Source of the DNA: Polytrichum commune
Lineage: Eukaryota > Streptophyta > Polytrichopsida > Polytrichales > Polytrichaceae
Assembly: GCA_950295325.1 (NCBI GenBank)
Contig: OX485805.1
Location: forward strand, 5,084,501-5,148,500
Reading direction: 5' to 3'
DNA length: 64,000 nt
The notes under the pieces were generated by a model. That model ran no database searches. It was given only the letters and a program-made list of their open reading frames with translations, and was not told the origin of the DNA. Made by a program: the position numbers and the translations under genes. Positions within the stretch are counted from its first letter, which is position 1; every line of letters starts with the position of its first letter. Of the stretch, positions 11,921 through 24,000 are shown piece after piece.

Positions 11921-12613
11921 TGACAATTATCTTTCAACACTCTAGTATCATTTTCTGCTGAAGCTAGAGAGCGATCTTTGACATGTCAAATGACCTAAGC
12001 CAAAAGAATCAACTCTTCAGGAAATGATTTTTCATAATCTGATTTAAAATTGACCTATATCTGATTTAGAATAACCTCATTTTTTGCTTGATTTGGTACC
12101 TTGAATGTTTGGGGGTAAAACATTTACCAGAATCTAATCTCAAGCAAGCCATGCGTTTAAGCACCAGGATGACAATTATATCTCTCTCTAAGTTTGAGAT
12201 TAATCTCCAACAATTTCATTTGACCACCAAACTTCATTTTAATGGTGAATTTAAGAAACTGATTCAAGGCATTTGAGTTGAGCATACAAGTGGAGAGGAA
12301 GACAATACCCCGACAATGCAGTGAACTTATCAACAACTTGTGCACGCTAATTGCAAGTTTTCACAAAACATGCAATGTTTTTTTCCAATTCAAAACACAA
12401 TGTGAAGTTGCAATTTGACCCCACATAGAGACACCAAACCCTAAGCTCCGTCCCCTTCAACTCTGCTGTGCAGATTACGTTTCTCCTGTGCTGACAGATC
12501 AAAAACACACACATATTATTATTTCTTTTTAAGCAGCTCCGGGAGCACTCTGGACTTCAAGCTCCAAGTCAGGGCTTGGGATGAAATATGGCCATGGATG
12601 AACCCCGATTTAG

Positions 12614-12633
12614 TTGTCTCGGATCCGAGACAA
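12614..12633. promoter_or_regulatory. Perfect 20-bp palindrome at the start of the transposase frame
   Basis: TTGTCTCGGATCCGAGACAA is a perfect palindrome with a GATC core, and a second half-site (CCGAGACAAG) follows at once. It is an eighth copy of the array palindrome and coincides with the 5' limit of the open transposase frame. Autoregulation or a methylation-sensitive switch is an inference. Confidence 0.6.
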
Positions 12634-15273
12634 CCATTCCGAGACAAGCATATCACTAAGCGGAGGAGAAGAAACTAACCATGTTTGTCAAACACCTCCC
12701 ATTTGCTTAGCATTATGTGATGCTAGAATCTACCATGTGTCGTCCAATGACAATGATGTCACTCGTGCTGCAATCCACTTAGGATGTCACAATCATCCAG
12801 TATCTCAAGGAACATGTCAAGATTCCATGGACATTATATATGATTGTGTTGCCAAGGAAGTCCAGAAGACTCCTAATGCAAAGAACTTTGCTATCATCAT
12901 GGCGGCAAGTAAGAACTATCTTGCGGATGCCTTGATTCGTCCAACTCCAGGCGGAAGCAACCTTCAAGGATCATCTATGGATGTTGTTATGGACCAGTTT
13001 GAGACGCTTACTTCACCAAACTTACGCAACTTCGTATCTGGAACAAAGAGATTCTTCCGTCAGGGGAGAGGAGTTACGGATAGCATTCTCGAACTCAAAG
13101 ACTACTCCAACTTTGTTTTCATCCACCAAAATCAATTTCCAGGTCAAAACAAGGGAAAGGTATTTGTTTTCAAGATGTCCGTGGACCGTCCAGGGAGTGG
13201 TGTGGACTTGGTGAAGCGCATGCAGCCTGGCGGTGACCTTCAAGATTGTTGGGTCATGTTCGACCATGTGAAGCGTGTTTCTAGTTGGACTACTATGGCA
13301 TGCCATGTCTACGACAGCAAGTACTGTAAGGTAATGACCATTGCCCTTTGTGATATGCAATCTGAGGATGCAGAAGCCCAAGAGTTGTTTTGGCTTCATC
13401 TGAACGAAGTTATGCGGAAGAATGGATTAGAGACTACAAACTTCAAGGGCTTCATGGCTGATAGTGCTGGAGCCAATTGGCACGCCGTTCGCAAAGTATA
13501 TGGCAACGGAGATCCCAACAAATGCATGGAGAACCGGGAGCGGGCATGTTTGTTTCACTGGACAAAGTGCCTTCAAAGAGCCACCTTTAAAAACATTCTA
13601 CCGGGTTTTCAAGACCAGCACATCGCTATGTGCAAAGTCTGGAAGGATGCTAAATCTCAAGAAGAAGCAGAAGCGCAATATAACGTCATTCGGGGTTGGT
13701 GGCTTTCATCTGGTGCTACAACAGAGGATGGAAGGCGTTCTCTAAATGATTGGATGGCATTCTGGCACTTTCGCTACAGACAGTGGGGCGGCTCTATGCA
13801 ACTTGTAAGTTTGTGCATCACTTCACATGTTTTAATACACTAAACCTTCACTGTAATTCATATCGTTAGGCCATTACTCATCTTTGCATGTGGTTTCTCC
13901 AGGACCTCACTCTTGACGAGAGGGCGGACATGCCTTCTTGCAATCTAGCGGAAACTGTCCACAACAAATGGCTGCAACAGTCCAGAAACACAATGACATG
14001 TTTGTACGAGGCTACGGTGGACGATCTCGTTCGTGCTTTCATGCAGATTACAAGCTACCGATTTTGGTTGAAAGGGGGGAAGGGAGGAAAAGGACCAGAC
14101 AAATCTGAACTTCGTTTACGCCATGCACAACGCTCTGGAGACCCTAAGCTAATAGCTGAGGCGGTTAACTCTTACCCTGGGGCTGCAGATCTATTGACCA
14201 AGAAAGGAGGCCTTGAGGGCGCAGAGATTTTTGGGTCCACAAAACGAAAGTTAGATTTGCCACCAGGATCAAGTCATGATTCGCATCGGTCGGATACAGT
14301 GAATTACTCTATTCCACGTGATGGTACCAGGTCCACTAAAGCACGCATTGAGGAGGCTCTATCTAAACCTGACTCGGGCGTCCAACACACTACCTCCGTT
14401 TTGGAGACCAACTGCGATCCTTCGAAGTGGCACATTGCCCGTCTTTCAAGCAAATCTGCACGGAAATGCCAGGCCATGTATGCTCATACTAATGAGAAAT
14501 GCGATACCAGAGTAGGACGAGGTCCACATGGCACCCCTACCCCTACGTATGTTGGCGATAAGAAGGGGTACAAAACTCATCGAACTATTTCTACAGAATT
14601 TTGGTTTTGTGCAGATGACATTAATCGATGTGTGAAGGGGACCAAGAAATCCTTTGTGGTAGGTTGGCCATCTGTTCCTATGACCTGGCCTATGAAGAAG
14701 GGTACAAACTTAACTATGAAGGAAATCTTGGCTCTAGAAGAGGCAGGTTTCCAACTCCAACAACGTGGTGCCTTATCTCCGCGCCGTCAATTCCAGAATT
14801 CAGCAAACATGCCACTTCCAAGATCACATTTCCCAACTCCTGTGAATCTAGACTCACATCCTACAACTCGAGACGGTTTTGCCATCAAAAGAAGCTCAGA
14901 TGCACCCACTCCTGAGCATCGCAATAAGTGGAGCAGTGCAGGACTTATGAACAATTGTCATGTGACAAGCGTTACGTCCATACCATACCCTGCATATGGG
15001 TGTGTTATATCCATGGATAGTGGTAATGGAAAGGTGTATTGTATTACCATCACCGATTTACCGGGATGTACCTGCCCCGATTTCATGAAGATGACATCAG
15101 AGACCTTAGGAAAGAAGGGTCAATGGAGGTATTGCAAGCATGTGTACTACATCTTTCGCTATGTCTGCAAGATGGATTACAAAGTGGACACTTTCATGCA
15201 CGCACCCAGCTTTAGCTACAATGAGGTTATGCATATTTTAGAACTTGCTAAAGTTGTTGAACCATTTGTGTAG
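12614..15273 (+). CDS. MULE transposase with SWIM zinc finger, two visible exons
   Basis: Exons are 12614-13804 and 13903-15273, separated by a 98-bp phase-0 intron (GTAAGT..CCAG). Together they encode about 853 residues. The N-terminal part has a Cys/His module (CLALCDARI..HLGCHNHPV) like the beta domain of MULE/FAR1 proteins. The catalytic core contains CHVYDSKYCKVMTIALCD, the D of FMADSAGANW and a CLFHW box. Acidic residues follow near SQEEAEAQY. A SWIM finger (CTCPDF..RYCKH) lies about 60 residues from the end. No ATG opens the first exon in frame before about residue 65, so an upstream exon probably supplies the start. It looks undamaged over both exons. A decayed relative lies at 61058-62370. 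Confidence 0.82.
13805..13902 (+). other. Intron in the MULE transposase gene
   Basis: Begins GTAAGTTTG and ends TTTCTCCAG; 98 bases, phase 0, with in-frame stops, so splicing is needed. The decayed relative near 61.5 kb shows an intron-like A/T-rich gap at the same protein position. Confidence 0.85.
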
Positions 15274-15739
15274 TTCCTTGACTTCCTTCATGCTTCAAGG
15301 TGCTTGGTAGTGATCTTTTTAGTTCGTGAATCCCATCTTCAAATAGCGGAATTGATTTGAATTGCCTTTGATTTGTATTTGAATCTGCACATTATTAAAA
15401 GATCATATTTATGAAACCATGAATTTTCCAATCTTGGATACAAAAGGATTGCCATGAAAATGACTATTTTTCTCTATTTTTTATTCTCAATTGTGACTAT
15501 AGAATATTCTTGTCTCGGATCCGAAAGGACATGGACAAAAAAAATTCATTTTTTTTATTATCTGTTTTCCTTTTTTTGAGTTTTCGTGGATAAATACTTA
15601 AAATTTTAATTTACATTCTTATCCCTTATTTTATGTTCCCTATTATTTTGGAAGTTTTTTTTCTAAATTTTTTTTTTCGTTTTCTTCCGTTTCTTTTTAT
15701 GGATGGTTTTTTCAAAAGTTTATAATTTCTTCCACTCCA
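15274..15739. other. A/T-rich 3' region of the Mutator-like element
   Basis: No gene. At 15510-15524 it contains TTGTCTCGGATCCGA, a ninth and partial copy of the internal palindrome. The rest is T-rich and leads into the right terminal repeat. Confidence 0.55.
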
Positions 15740-15919
15740 CGGTTATAGGCACCATCCACAGTTAAACGTACCATCTACTTTTAGTCATATTTGTAAAGAA
15801 ACTATACGAAGAGTCCTACTCGGTGTAAGAATTAAGTCAAATATTCTGATTTTTTTTTTTTTTTTAAAAAAAATTTCAAAAATTTCAAATTTTCTGCTCA
15901 CCGCTCACAAGATAGCGTC
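15740..15919 (-). repeat. Right terminal inverted repeat of the Mutator-like element
   Basis: Read on the minus strand it opens GACGCTATCTTGTGAGCGGT and matches the left end for about 35 bases. A poly-T/A stretch follows, then a block containing CCTATAACCGTGGAG that pairs with the left arm. Confidence 0.72.
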
Positions 15920-16326
15920 GCTAGTTATATCAATGATGAACAATTTCGTCATTAGTGTCATCTCTTGACACTTCGACGCTCAAAAGCACCAACCAATATC
16001 TTGTCATGAGTATGTTTAAAAACGTTATGAGGTGTATGCCTATGGTACACAATGGTCTAGAAGTTGACTAAAGTGTACACAAATGACACTTGGCATTAGT
16101 ATATTGAATATACCTTCCTCTTTCATACTAAAGAGAAAACACATGACACTTGCCATTATTGTGCCTTACTAAATAATATCTAAACATTGCATATTAAAAC
16201 ACAAAATCTATCGTTAGAAATATCCCAAAGTGCTACACTAAATGCCATAATGCAAATACTTTTCTCTTACTTTTTTATTTTCTTATGTTGACAAATAATA
16301 TCATATTGGCAATTATCGGATGTATC

Positions 16327-16512
16327 ATGCCATGTACACACTTATTGGTGGGCATAGCAAGCAGACAACTCCCAACAATATGTGCAGTTTTTTGTTGTTT
16401 TTAGCCATAGTGAAAGTTTTACCCATTTGTTGGCCACAAGCAAATGAAAAGCCACTCATATTGATGGAAGTTTTCTATTGGCTATGCCCACCAGTAAGTG
16501 TGGACATGGCAT
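16327..16512. mobile_element. 186-bp inverted-repeat MITE
   Basis: The arms ATGCCATGTACACACTTATT and ATGCCATGTCCACACTTACT (inverted) continue through GGTGGGCATAGC, giving more than 50 paired bases at each end and a short loop region. No convincing target duplication is visible. Confidence 0.65.
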
Positions 16513-16587
16513 CACTTTGAGACTTAAAGGCATCTAGTAGAGGCCCTTATTAATATCATAAGTGGTGTAGTTTGATAACACGCACCC

Positions 16588-17196
16588 TCCCCACACCGAC
16601 TTGTGGTAACAACTAATAGACGGCTCCCACCAATATGGACGACTTGCCGGTTTGCCTTAATCAACGAACAATTAACATAGCAATGGTGAAAACACCACAT
16701 TCACATGTGACGATATATTTTTCCCAAGGCCGACTCAATTTCTAGTATTCTGGAGTGCACTTAAACTTCGAAAAAAAGTATTGCATTTCAAACTAATATT
16801 GTATGGGCACATGTTCACAAATAGAGAATAAGTGTTTTTATATCATGAATGTTTTGATTGCTATCAAGAATGTTTAAAATAACAATGAAGAGCATAATAT
16901 TCATGATATAAAAACACTTCTTCTCATGTTATTACTTGCACATGTTACTAGCATTTTGTAAACACATCCATATGTAGTTGGCAAAAAATGCCTCCAAAGA
17001 CCAATCCAAGCCGACTTTCCTTGTAGTTGAGAAAACAACATTTGCGATAATTTGCGTGGAATATGATGTTTTCACGAAAACCATGTAGGTTGAAACTCAT
17101 ATACGTTGCATCCAAAGCGCTTGCCAAAAGCAACGGAAAAGTCTCTCATCTTGGTGGGAGCCGTCCGTTGCTTGTGCCCACCAATAGGTGTGGGGA
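16588..17196. mobile_element. ~609-bp inverted-repeat element related to the previous MITE
   Basis: The left arm TCCCCACACCGACTTGTGG with GGCTCCCACCAATATG pairs with the right arm CATCTTGGTGGGAGCC and CCAATAGGTGTGGGGA. The shared TGGTGGGC/CCCACCAATA boxes link it to the 186-bp element. It is non-coding, and the target duplication is unclear. Confidence 0.5.
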
Positions 17197-17621
17197 AGTT
17201 ATTTCTAAATTTGGTGGAGCCAAATGTTCAAGCACAAGTCACCGACGTGGAATATGCTTGGCTCTCTTTCTCTTTCTCTGTCCCTCTTGGATGTGATATA
17301 CGTAGCAGCAACAGATACTACAACAACAAGGAATCTATGTTAACCCAAATATGTGCGTGGATACCTATATCAATTAAGCCTAATTGTCCCCAATGACACA
17401 CGAATACGCCTGATTAGCACACCAGAACAACCGCCATCATGGTGTATTGTCCATAAGTGCTCATGCTGATCGCGGCGGCTCCATACTACACGGCAGGGAT
17501 ATATATATACCATGACGTGTATATGTGGGGCGTGGAACGCGTACGTACAGCCAACTGCATACATGCGCATAGCCGTCGCCAACGGTGAAAATAGTTCAGT
17601 GGGTACCCATAAGGCCTTCCA

Positions 17622-18073
17622 TGTCGCGCACCTTTCCATGAGAAGTGCCCAAAACACCATGGGCACAAGGGGGATCCCGGACTGACACCTGGGACTTGTA
17701 GCACCGTTGGTGAGAGGGCCCAAGTGATCCTAGTGTGGGTGAGGGCCCCGGGCGTTGGGAACGCCTCCCATCCACGGAGACTAGGAGTCATGAGGGTAAG
17801 GCCATAAGCTATGCATAGCTTATGGCGTGTGGGTTCTAGAATGCTCAAGAACACCTCAATTGGAGGTGTGAGCTAGGAGATATGGCAATTTGAGTGGGGC
17901 GCTGTCCCAGAATAGCACCCTGTTGCAGCAATGGCCTGGGAGTGGCTCCCGGGACTGCCAAGGTTTGAACAGGCATAACTTCCTCACTACTTGCCCAAAT
18001 GGGGCAAGTGAGGAGTCCATCGGCATCTACATGAAGTGTAAATGACAATGGAGTGGTTATGTGTTAGCATTAG
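17622..18073 (-). mobile_element. Fragment of a TGTCGC..GCGACA LTR
   Basis: On the minus strand this ends GTGCGCGACA and matches the right half of the complete copy at 31469-32441. The match stops at about 18073, where the gypsy-type LTR begins, so the gypsy element apparently inserted into this older LTR. The other half is not seen in the window. Confidence 0.65.
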
Positions 18074-19805
18074 TGTAGTAGTAAAAATTTGTTTTTCTTT
18101 CCACAAATCCAATTATAGTGTGAAGGAGGTTAGATTTGAACTGGAATCCCAGAACGTTGTAAATGTGAATAGGCTATAGTCTGCAGATTCAGAAAAGCGT
18201 GAACTCAAAGGCTATAGTCTGATATGAAGGGATAGGATGACCCAAGGACTTCTCAGAGTATAAAGAGAGGGGAGGGAAATAGAGTAGTAGTTATCTCTGG
18301 GAGAGAGATAGAACTCCATAGTGTGAGGACTGGATACATTTTTTGGTGAATTAAAGTCTATATATATGGTATGCATTTGTGAAGTGCATGGCCATTGTCT
18401 GATTTGCATGTGCTATTGTATGTTAATTACCAAGTAAACAATTTCCAGGGAGTGTGTACTGGACTGTAGAGCTTTTGTGTATGCGTCGTGCACCCGTTTT
18501 ATAATGATACACTATAGCCTTGATATTGGGATGGAAGACTAAATCAGATTATGTAGTAAGGCTATATTCTTGGAATGTGTGCTTGAGACCATTGCAGAGA
18601 GTGCTGATGTAAGTGAGACATTTGTGCAATGAAGTAATCAAAGTCTATAGCCTGGTGTAACTGCTCACATATGATTGCATGACTTTGCAAGTTCTCCAAT
18701 TGATAAAGTTGTAATTGAATCATGTTTATGTTGTTGTTATGAAGGATAGGATTAAATTACATAACCAGGCCATAATCTCAAAATCTGTAAATGAACCCTC
18801 CTAAGAGAGATGTTAAATCAAGGCAATTGCCTGTAACAATCGTGGACCATATACTGTGGTAATGAGTGCAGACTATAGCCTTAGAATTTACTTGCATGTA
18901 GTTGATAGATGATGAGATTCTTCCATCTGATAATTCTATGTTGAGACTATAGTCTGGGTAATGAACAAAAGAACCTATCATGGTGATATGAGAGATGATT
19001 GGACGGTCAATGAATGATAGAGTATTAAGCCCAATGTCTTACTCATAATGGAAAGCAATCGGTTTGAAGGTGAGATTGAGAGAATAATAAAATAAACTAA
19101 TGACAAAAGGATGCCCTGAGGATTGAAAGGATTTGATGAATTACCTTGGATCTGATTGTGATGAGAGTAAATCTAATTATACTTGGAGTATCATAAGACA
19201 TTGAAAAGACAATAGCCATGCTGGGAGAGTAAAAGTCACTATGAAAAGGCTATAGCCTGTGAACAGTGACATGGAGAGTAGGCGAAGGGACAACACACCC
19301 TTGGACATGTCAGTTACTCTGAAGACCATGCAAGTAAGCCTTGTTATTGTATCAGACCAGTGATGTTGCCCTTATGTACTTATTTGAAATAATGCACTAT
19401 GACCTTAAGGCAATAAAGTTAAAGACTATGGCTCATGTCAAAGTGCCCTTGGCTTTGACCAGTAAGACTCTATCGCGCTATTGAGAAAAGACTATGGCCG
19501 ATGGCTGTGCCTATGATTGTGCACCGCACTTGGTCCAATTAAAATGAACTCACTGCCAGACTATTGCCTGGGAATTAGTGTGAGGTGAGAGACTGTCACA
19601 TTTGTATGTACGGACAAAGAGAGTTTTTAGAGTTTTTATCCCTTACCCCTAAGATAATTGTCAGTTCTAAGCTAAAAGGAAGTGAAATAACTCTATGTTT
19701 TCCCTAATGAACCTTGTCCAAGACGCCTAGATGAGATAAAAGTCACCTTTTAAGTCTTCCCTGATTGTTTCCCTGGGTTTGTTTGTAACCAAAAAGCTAA
19801 CTACA
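18074..19805 (+). repeat. Putative 5' LTR, rich in GACTATAGCC motifs
   Basis: Begins TGTAGTAG and ends AACTACA just before the primer-binding site. Variants of GACTATAGCC(T) recur many times across 18.17-19.58 kb. The start is inferred from the TG..CA rule and from where the neighbouring LTR fragment stops. Confidence 0.5.
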
Positions 19806-19808
19806 TTT

Positions 19809-19826
19809 TGGCGCCGCTGCCGGGGA
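19809..19826 (+). other. Primer-binding site of the gypsy element
   Basis: TGGCGCCGCTGCCGGGGA closely resembles the TGGCGCCGTTGCCGGGGA-type tRNA primer site typical of Tat/Athila/Ogre-group plant gypsy elements. It lies four bases after the presumed LTR end. Confidence 0.75.
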
Positions 19827-20049
19827 AGGCTTCGGTCGATTTAAATCTAGGTGGATAAGCTTGTTAGGAAACACTGTTAGGTTTGGCTTTTTGAATAAGG
19901 AACTTAAATTAAGTCTTTGGGAAATTTAAGAAAGTGAAGAAATAAGTTTGTAACTATTTCTTAAACTTTTTCACGATCCTAAAGTCATAATTTCAATTCA
20001 TCATTATTGCAAAAAACCAAATGCCTAGATTTATAACCCAATGTTTAAT

Positions 20050-21020
20050 TCATGGATGAACCTAAGATATGGAAATCTAGAGGTCATCGTAATTCTTTAA
20101 ATTACCCTTTAAAATACACACCCTTTGGACTTTCCGAGAGTACCTTGGGAGAGTTAAACCTTGTCGGCTTTGAGGAAGCCGTCGAGAGAATTGTCAAGCG
20201 AATTTGTAAGTGTCATCTTGAGAAACTACCTGACTCGTTATTTGAAGAGAAACAAATTGAGAGTGTTTGTCAAACAAAGTCACATCCCCAAATAGTGTGC
20301 CGGACCTGTAAAAGTCTAGGACACTACTCGAAGGATTGTGAAGTGAATAAGCTAAAGTCTAAGACTAAAAGCGTGGGAAGGTGGCAGTTAAAAGTGTCAA
20401 CCCGTACAGTTGGGTTACAAACGGACTTCTTATGAGTGAATCATTTTTGACACTAACGTGTCCATTTCCAAAATGTGGCCGTGGGAACTTAACCCACCAG
20501 GGTTGAGCACCCTTGAGAGTGAGTTATACCAAGGACCACATTTGTTTACCGCTTTATATCGTTTTTATAAAGCATCATTTTGGGGAGCTGGAATCCACAT
20601 TGGACCGAATCATCCAATTTACCCGAAAGGATTCCTAGTCAACTTCCTGAATTTACCCGCTCACCTTCAAGACAAGATTTTAGGATTAATCTAGAATGAG
20701 GGTGATGGTTTCAATGAAATCATTATTAACAACGGATACCCTAGGTTGAGAGTTGACTTGAGATTCTTGTTTCTCATTTATAACCAACATAAATTGGAAA
20801 GCTTTCCAATTACTAAATTTGGTTATGGATGTTGGAATGGAGGGCTTTTTACTAGAAATGAAGCTCGTTTCTATTATGGACCTTTTGACCCTTGTGTAAG
20901 CGTTCACATACCAGATTTTTCAGATTCTTCACTTCAGGGCAAGAATTTTGTAAACTTTGCAAAATTGTGCTTGAATGGAAGAAGGAGGATTGTGAAACAC
21001 GAGAGGCAAGGTCAGACATA
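20050..21020 (+). pseudogene. Extra open frame upstream of gag
   Basis: The coding-like stretch between leader and gag carries one CCHC-type knuckle (CRTCKSLGHYSKDC). It is not part of the usual gag and resembles in position the extra first frame of Tat/Ogre elements. It is fragmentary; its function is unknown to me. Confidence 0.45.
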
Positions 21021-21059
21021 GAGTATGTTTACGTATGATCTCATGCAACTTCCATATTG

Positions 21060-24000
21060 GAAACCGCACATGAAAGATCACACGCACAAACAGCCTCAGT
21101 AAGGAAAGCAGCCAATGATAAGGCTAGAGAGGATTGTGCAGTCGCTAGGGACTACCGAAGGAAGAAGGCGGAAAGAAATAAGCGGTGGTTAAGGTCTGTC
21201 ATTAAATTGCAAAATGAACATCTTGAAACAGAACCAAACGTAGAGAGTCCAAAATCTACAAAGGACACAGACCAAGAGGAAATATTATCACCTCTTAAAC
21301 CTCAACAATTACATTTTGGTTCAACTTCGGATACTTCTCAAGGAGGGACAAGTCAAAACCCTCTCCTTCCTTTACAGTTAACCTCCCTACCTTTACAAAC
21401 ACCAATGGTATCACAACCCCTAATACCATTACCTTTACCGCCACTAGTACTTCCTACCATAATGGCTAATATACCAGGTGCTCCAAGGATACATAACATA
21501 GTACACATCCCATATTTCCTTGGAAGACCGGGATCAGATCCTGACACTCATGTAGCAAAGTTTGAAATTACTTGCCAGGCCAATGATGTTCCGGTTGCTA
21601 AATTTCAAGAAGTTTTTGCTGCTTCATTGCAAGAAGATGCCTTTGCATGGTATCAGAGACAACCCGCATTCGCTAGCTGGAATGCATTGAAAACTGCATT
21701 CCTGGCTCACTTTAGACCATTAGGCTTCGCCACGAGTCTAAAAGAGAAACTGCGAACTGTTAGAATGGGCATCAACGAAAGAGTTGATACTTACTATGGC
21801 AGAATGCAAGATATCTTGCAACGTATGGAAAATCACCAAATCCCAGATGATTTCCTTATGAGCATATTCATTGGTGGACTATACCCAATAGAGTTGAGAA
21901 CCTATGTTAAGGAGGGAGCCACTGCCACATATGCTCAGGCTTACGCCAGAGCAAAAACTTGGGAGGAGTGTAGATTGGAAAATGAATTGGTCATATACAC
22001 TGACAATACTTATTCCAATAACCCAATTCCCTCACACTCGGGAACTTTTCCCATCAATGAGAATAACCAATATTATGTTACTGACGCACCATACGTGCGG
22101 AACCCCACTGCACAGTTGTATACACAACCTGCAATTAACAAGGCTCCTCAACAGGAACCCACGAGTGATAAATATGATAATGCTATATGGAATCTGACAA
22201 AACAATTGTCAGAGTTGTTAGTTAAGGTAGCCAATAACAGACCTAAGAGACCCCAACCCACAGAAGAGCGTAATAATGTGTGGTGTCACAATTGTAAAGG
22301 TCAGGGACACCTTGCGAATGAATGTCCTACTCCGAAAGGATTTAGGACTAAGTGTATATATTGTGGAGGGAATCATGCCGTTCAAGAGTGTTGGAACCTT
22401 AAACAACAAAAGGCAGTTAATCAAGTGGATAGTGGTCAATCTCGTCCTTGGCAACAAGAACGAAATGGACCAGGCCCTAACTCCACTTATAATCCTAAGA
22501 GAAATTTTAATCCCCGACCGGTACCTTTGCAGTTCCCAGGGCGTTCCAATTGGAATCAACAAAATGATACCTCCAATTGGAACCGACCTTCACCTTACAA
22601 TCAAAATCATCCGAGGTTTAATTCAAACCCGGATGATTCTAGAAAATATCCTGTTTGTTATAGATGCAAAGAACTGGGTCATTATGCTAATAATTGTCCG
22701 AATCCTAAGAAGCCACAGGATTATGTTCCTTTGTGCGGTAACTGCAAGACGGCAGGACACCCCACAGATGAATGTCCCCATCCAAAAAAGGATTACCCAC
22801 CTAACGACCGGGACTGGAAGAGGGGGAAACAAGTAAGGATCCAGGATCCGGAGGATGAAGAAGGAGGTGCTAGAGATGTCAACCACATACAACACTTTTC
22901 TACCTCATTACCTAGAGCACGAAAAGTGAATGCCGTGACCACGAGGTCTAAAGCACCCCCAGAACCTTATCCTATCCTCGATGAAAATAGTAGTGAGCCA
23001 AGTGCTGAGGAACTAAGGGATAATTTACAAGAAAATGATCCCAGAAATAAGTTAGTAATAGAACCAAATGTGGTACCTGGAATTGCTACCCCACCAATGT
23101 CTTTACCACAGGTAGAATTGGTGCAACCAGTACCTATTCCTCTACCAACACCACCAATACCCCCGAGGCCTTACACTATTTTGGAAAGACCATCATCATC
23201 CACTAACCCACAGAGCCGACCAATGGAAACTCGGCCCAAAACGATACCTTATCAAATACCTCATGTAAGGAATTTAAAGTCTAGGGCAAGTGCAAAGCAA
23301 CCCCGAACCATGGAATTAGCTAAAGGGTTGCAACAATATGATATCATGAAAGATTTGGATAATTTACGTCCTCAAATTACTATGAGGCAACTTTTGGCAG
23401 TTGCACCTCAATGTCGTACCACACTTGGTTCGGCAATGATACGCAAAAGAGCCAAGGTTGTGGAAGTTAATGATGTAACCCTTAGTCAAGATCCTGGTGC
23501 ACCGGCAGTGGATGTAATAATTGATGGAGTTCTAGTAGCGGGATTTCAAGTTGACACTGGGTCGAGTGTCAATCTCATGAGTATAGAGACCATGGAAGAA
23601 TTAGGACTCACTAACATGGTTCCTACTTCTATCATCCTTAAAATGGTGGATCATACTCGTACTAGACCTTTAGGGCAATTACCTCAAGTCCCAGTTCAAA
23701 TAGCGGGTCAGGAATACAGAATTGATTTTGTCATTTTTCGAACCACTGATGCCATACAACCTATACCGGGAATATTAGGAAGACCATGGTTGATAACAGC
23801 TGAAGCTAAGGAAGATTGGGGTAAAGGAACACTTACCTTAGGTAAAGGCAAGGATAAAATGGTCTTACCTTTGTTTCCTACACGGTACCAAGGCGAGACT
23901 CAAGATGAGGGAACCGAATTCACTACTGATGGATATGAGACTGAGTCTGAGGATAGTCCAATTCAATCTATTCATAACGTCGATAATCACCAGAGATCTT

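Larger units (their letters stand above)
4261..15919. mobile_element. 11.66-kb Mutator-like transposon carrying a ParB-methyltransferase gene
   Basis: The outer ends are inverted copies of GCTATCTTGTGAGCGGTGAG (left from 4268, right ending 15916). Weaker inverted similarity runs on for about 150 bases and includes a shared CCTATRACCGTGGAG block. GCTAGGTTATATCAA (4246-4260) and GCTAGTTATATCAA (15920-15933) flank the element as direct repeats. Inside are a MULE-type transposase on plus (12614-15273), a ParB/methyltransferase gene on minus (4984-10811) and a tandem palindrome array between them. Long degenerate terminal repeats plus a MULE transposase point to the Mutator superfamily. The 14-15-bp flanking repeat is longer than the usual 8-11 bp. 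A solo LTR (5128-6685) is a later insertion, so the original element was about 10.1 kb. Confidence 0.8.
15934..17621. other. MITE-bearing flank, no gene
   Basis: This stretch holds two inverted-repeat elements of one family (annotated separately) and a single CTGGAGTGCACTTAAA end near 16745 related to the MITE at 1768. No open frame here has a recognisable domain. Confidence 0.4.

Noticed and set aside
17370-18048. Minus-strand frames of 117-122 codons
   Set aside because: They lie in an LTR fragment; related frames in the 31469-32441 copy are equally without domains.
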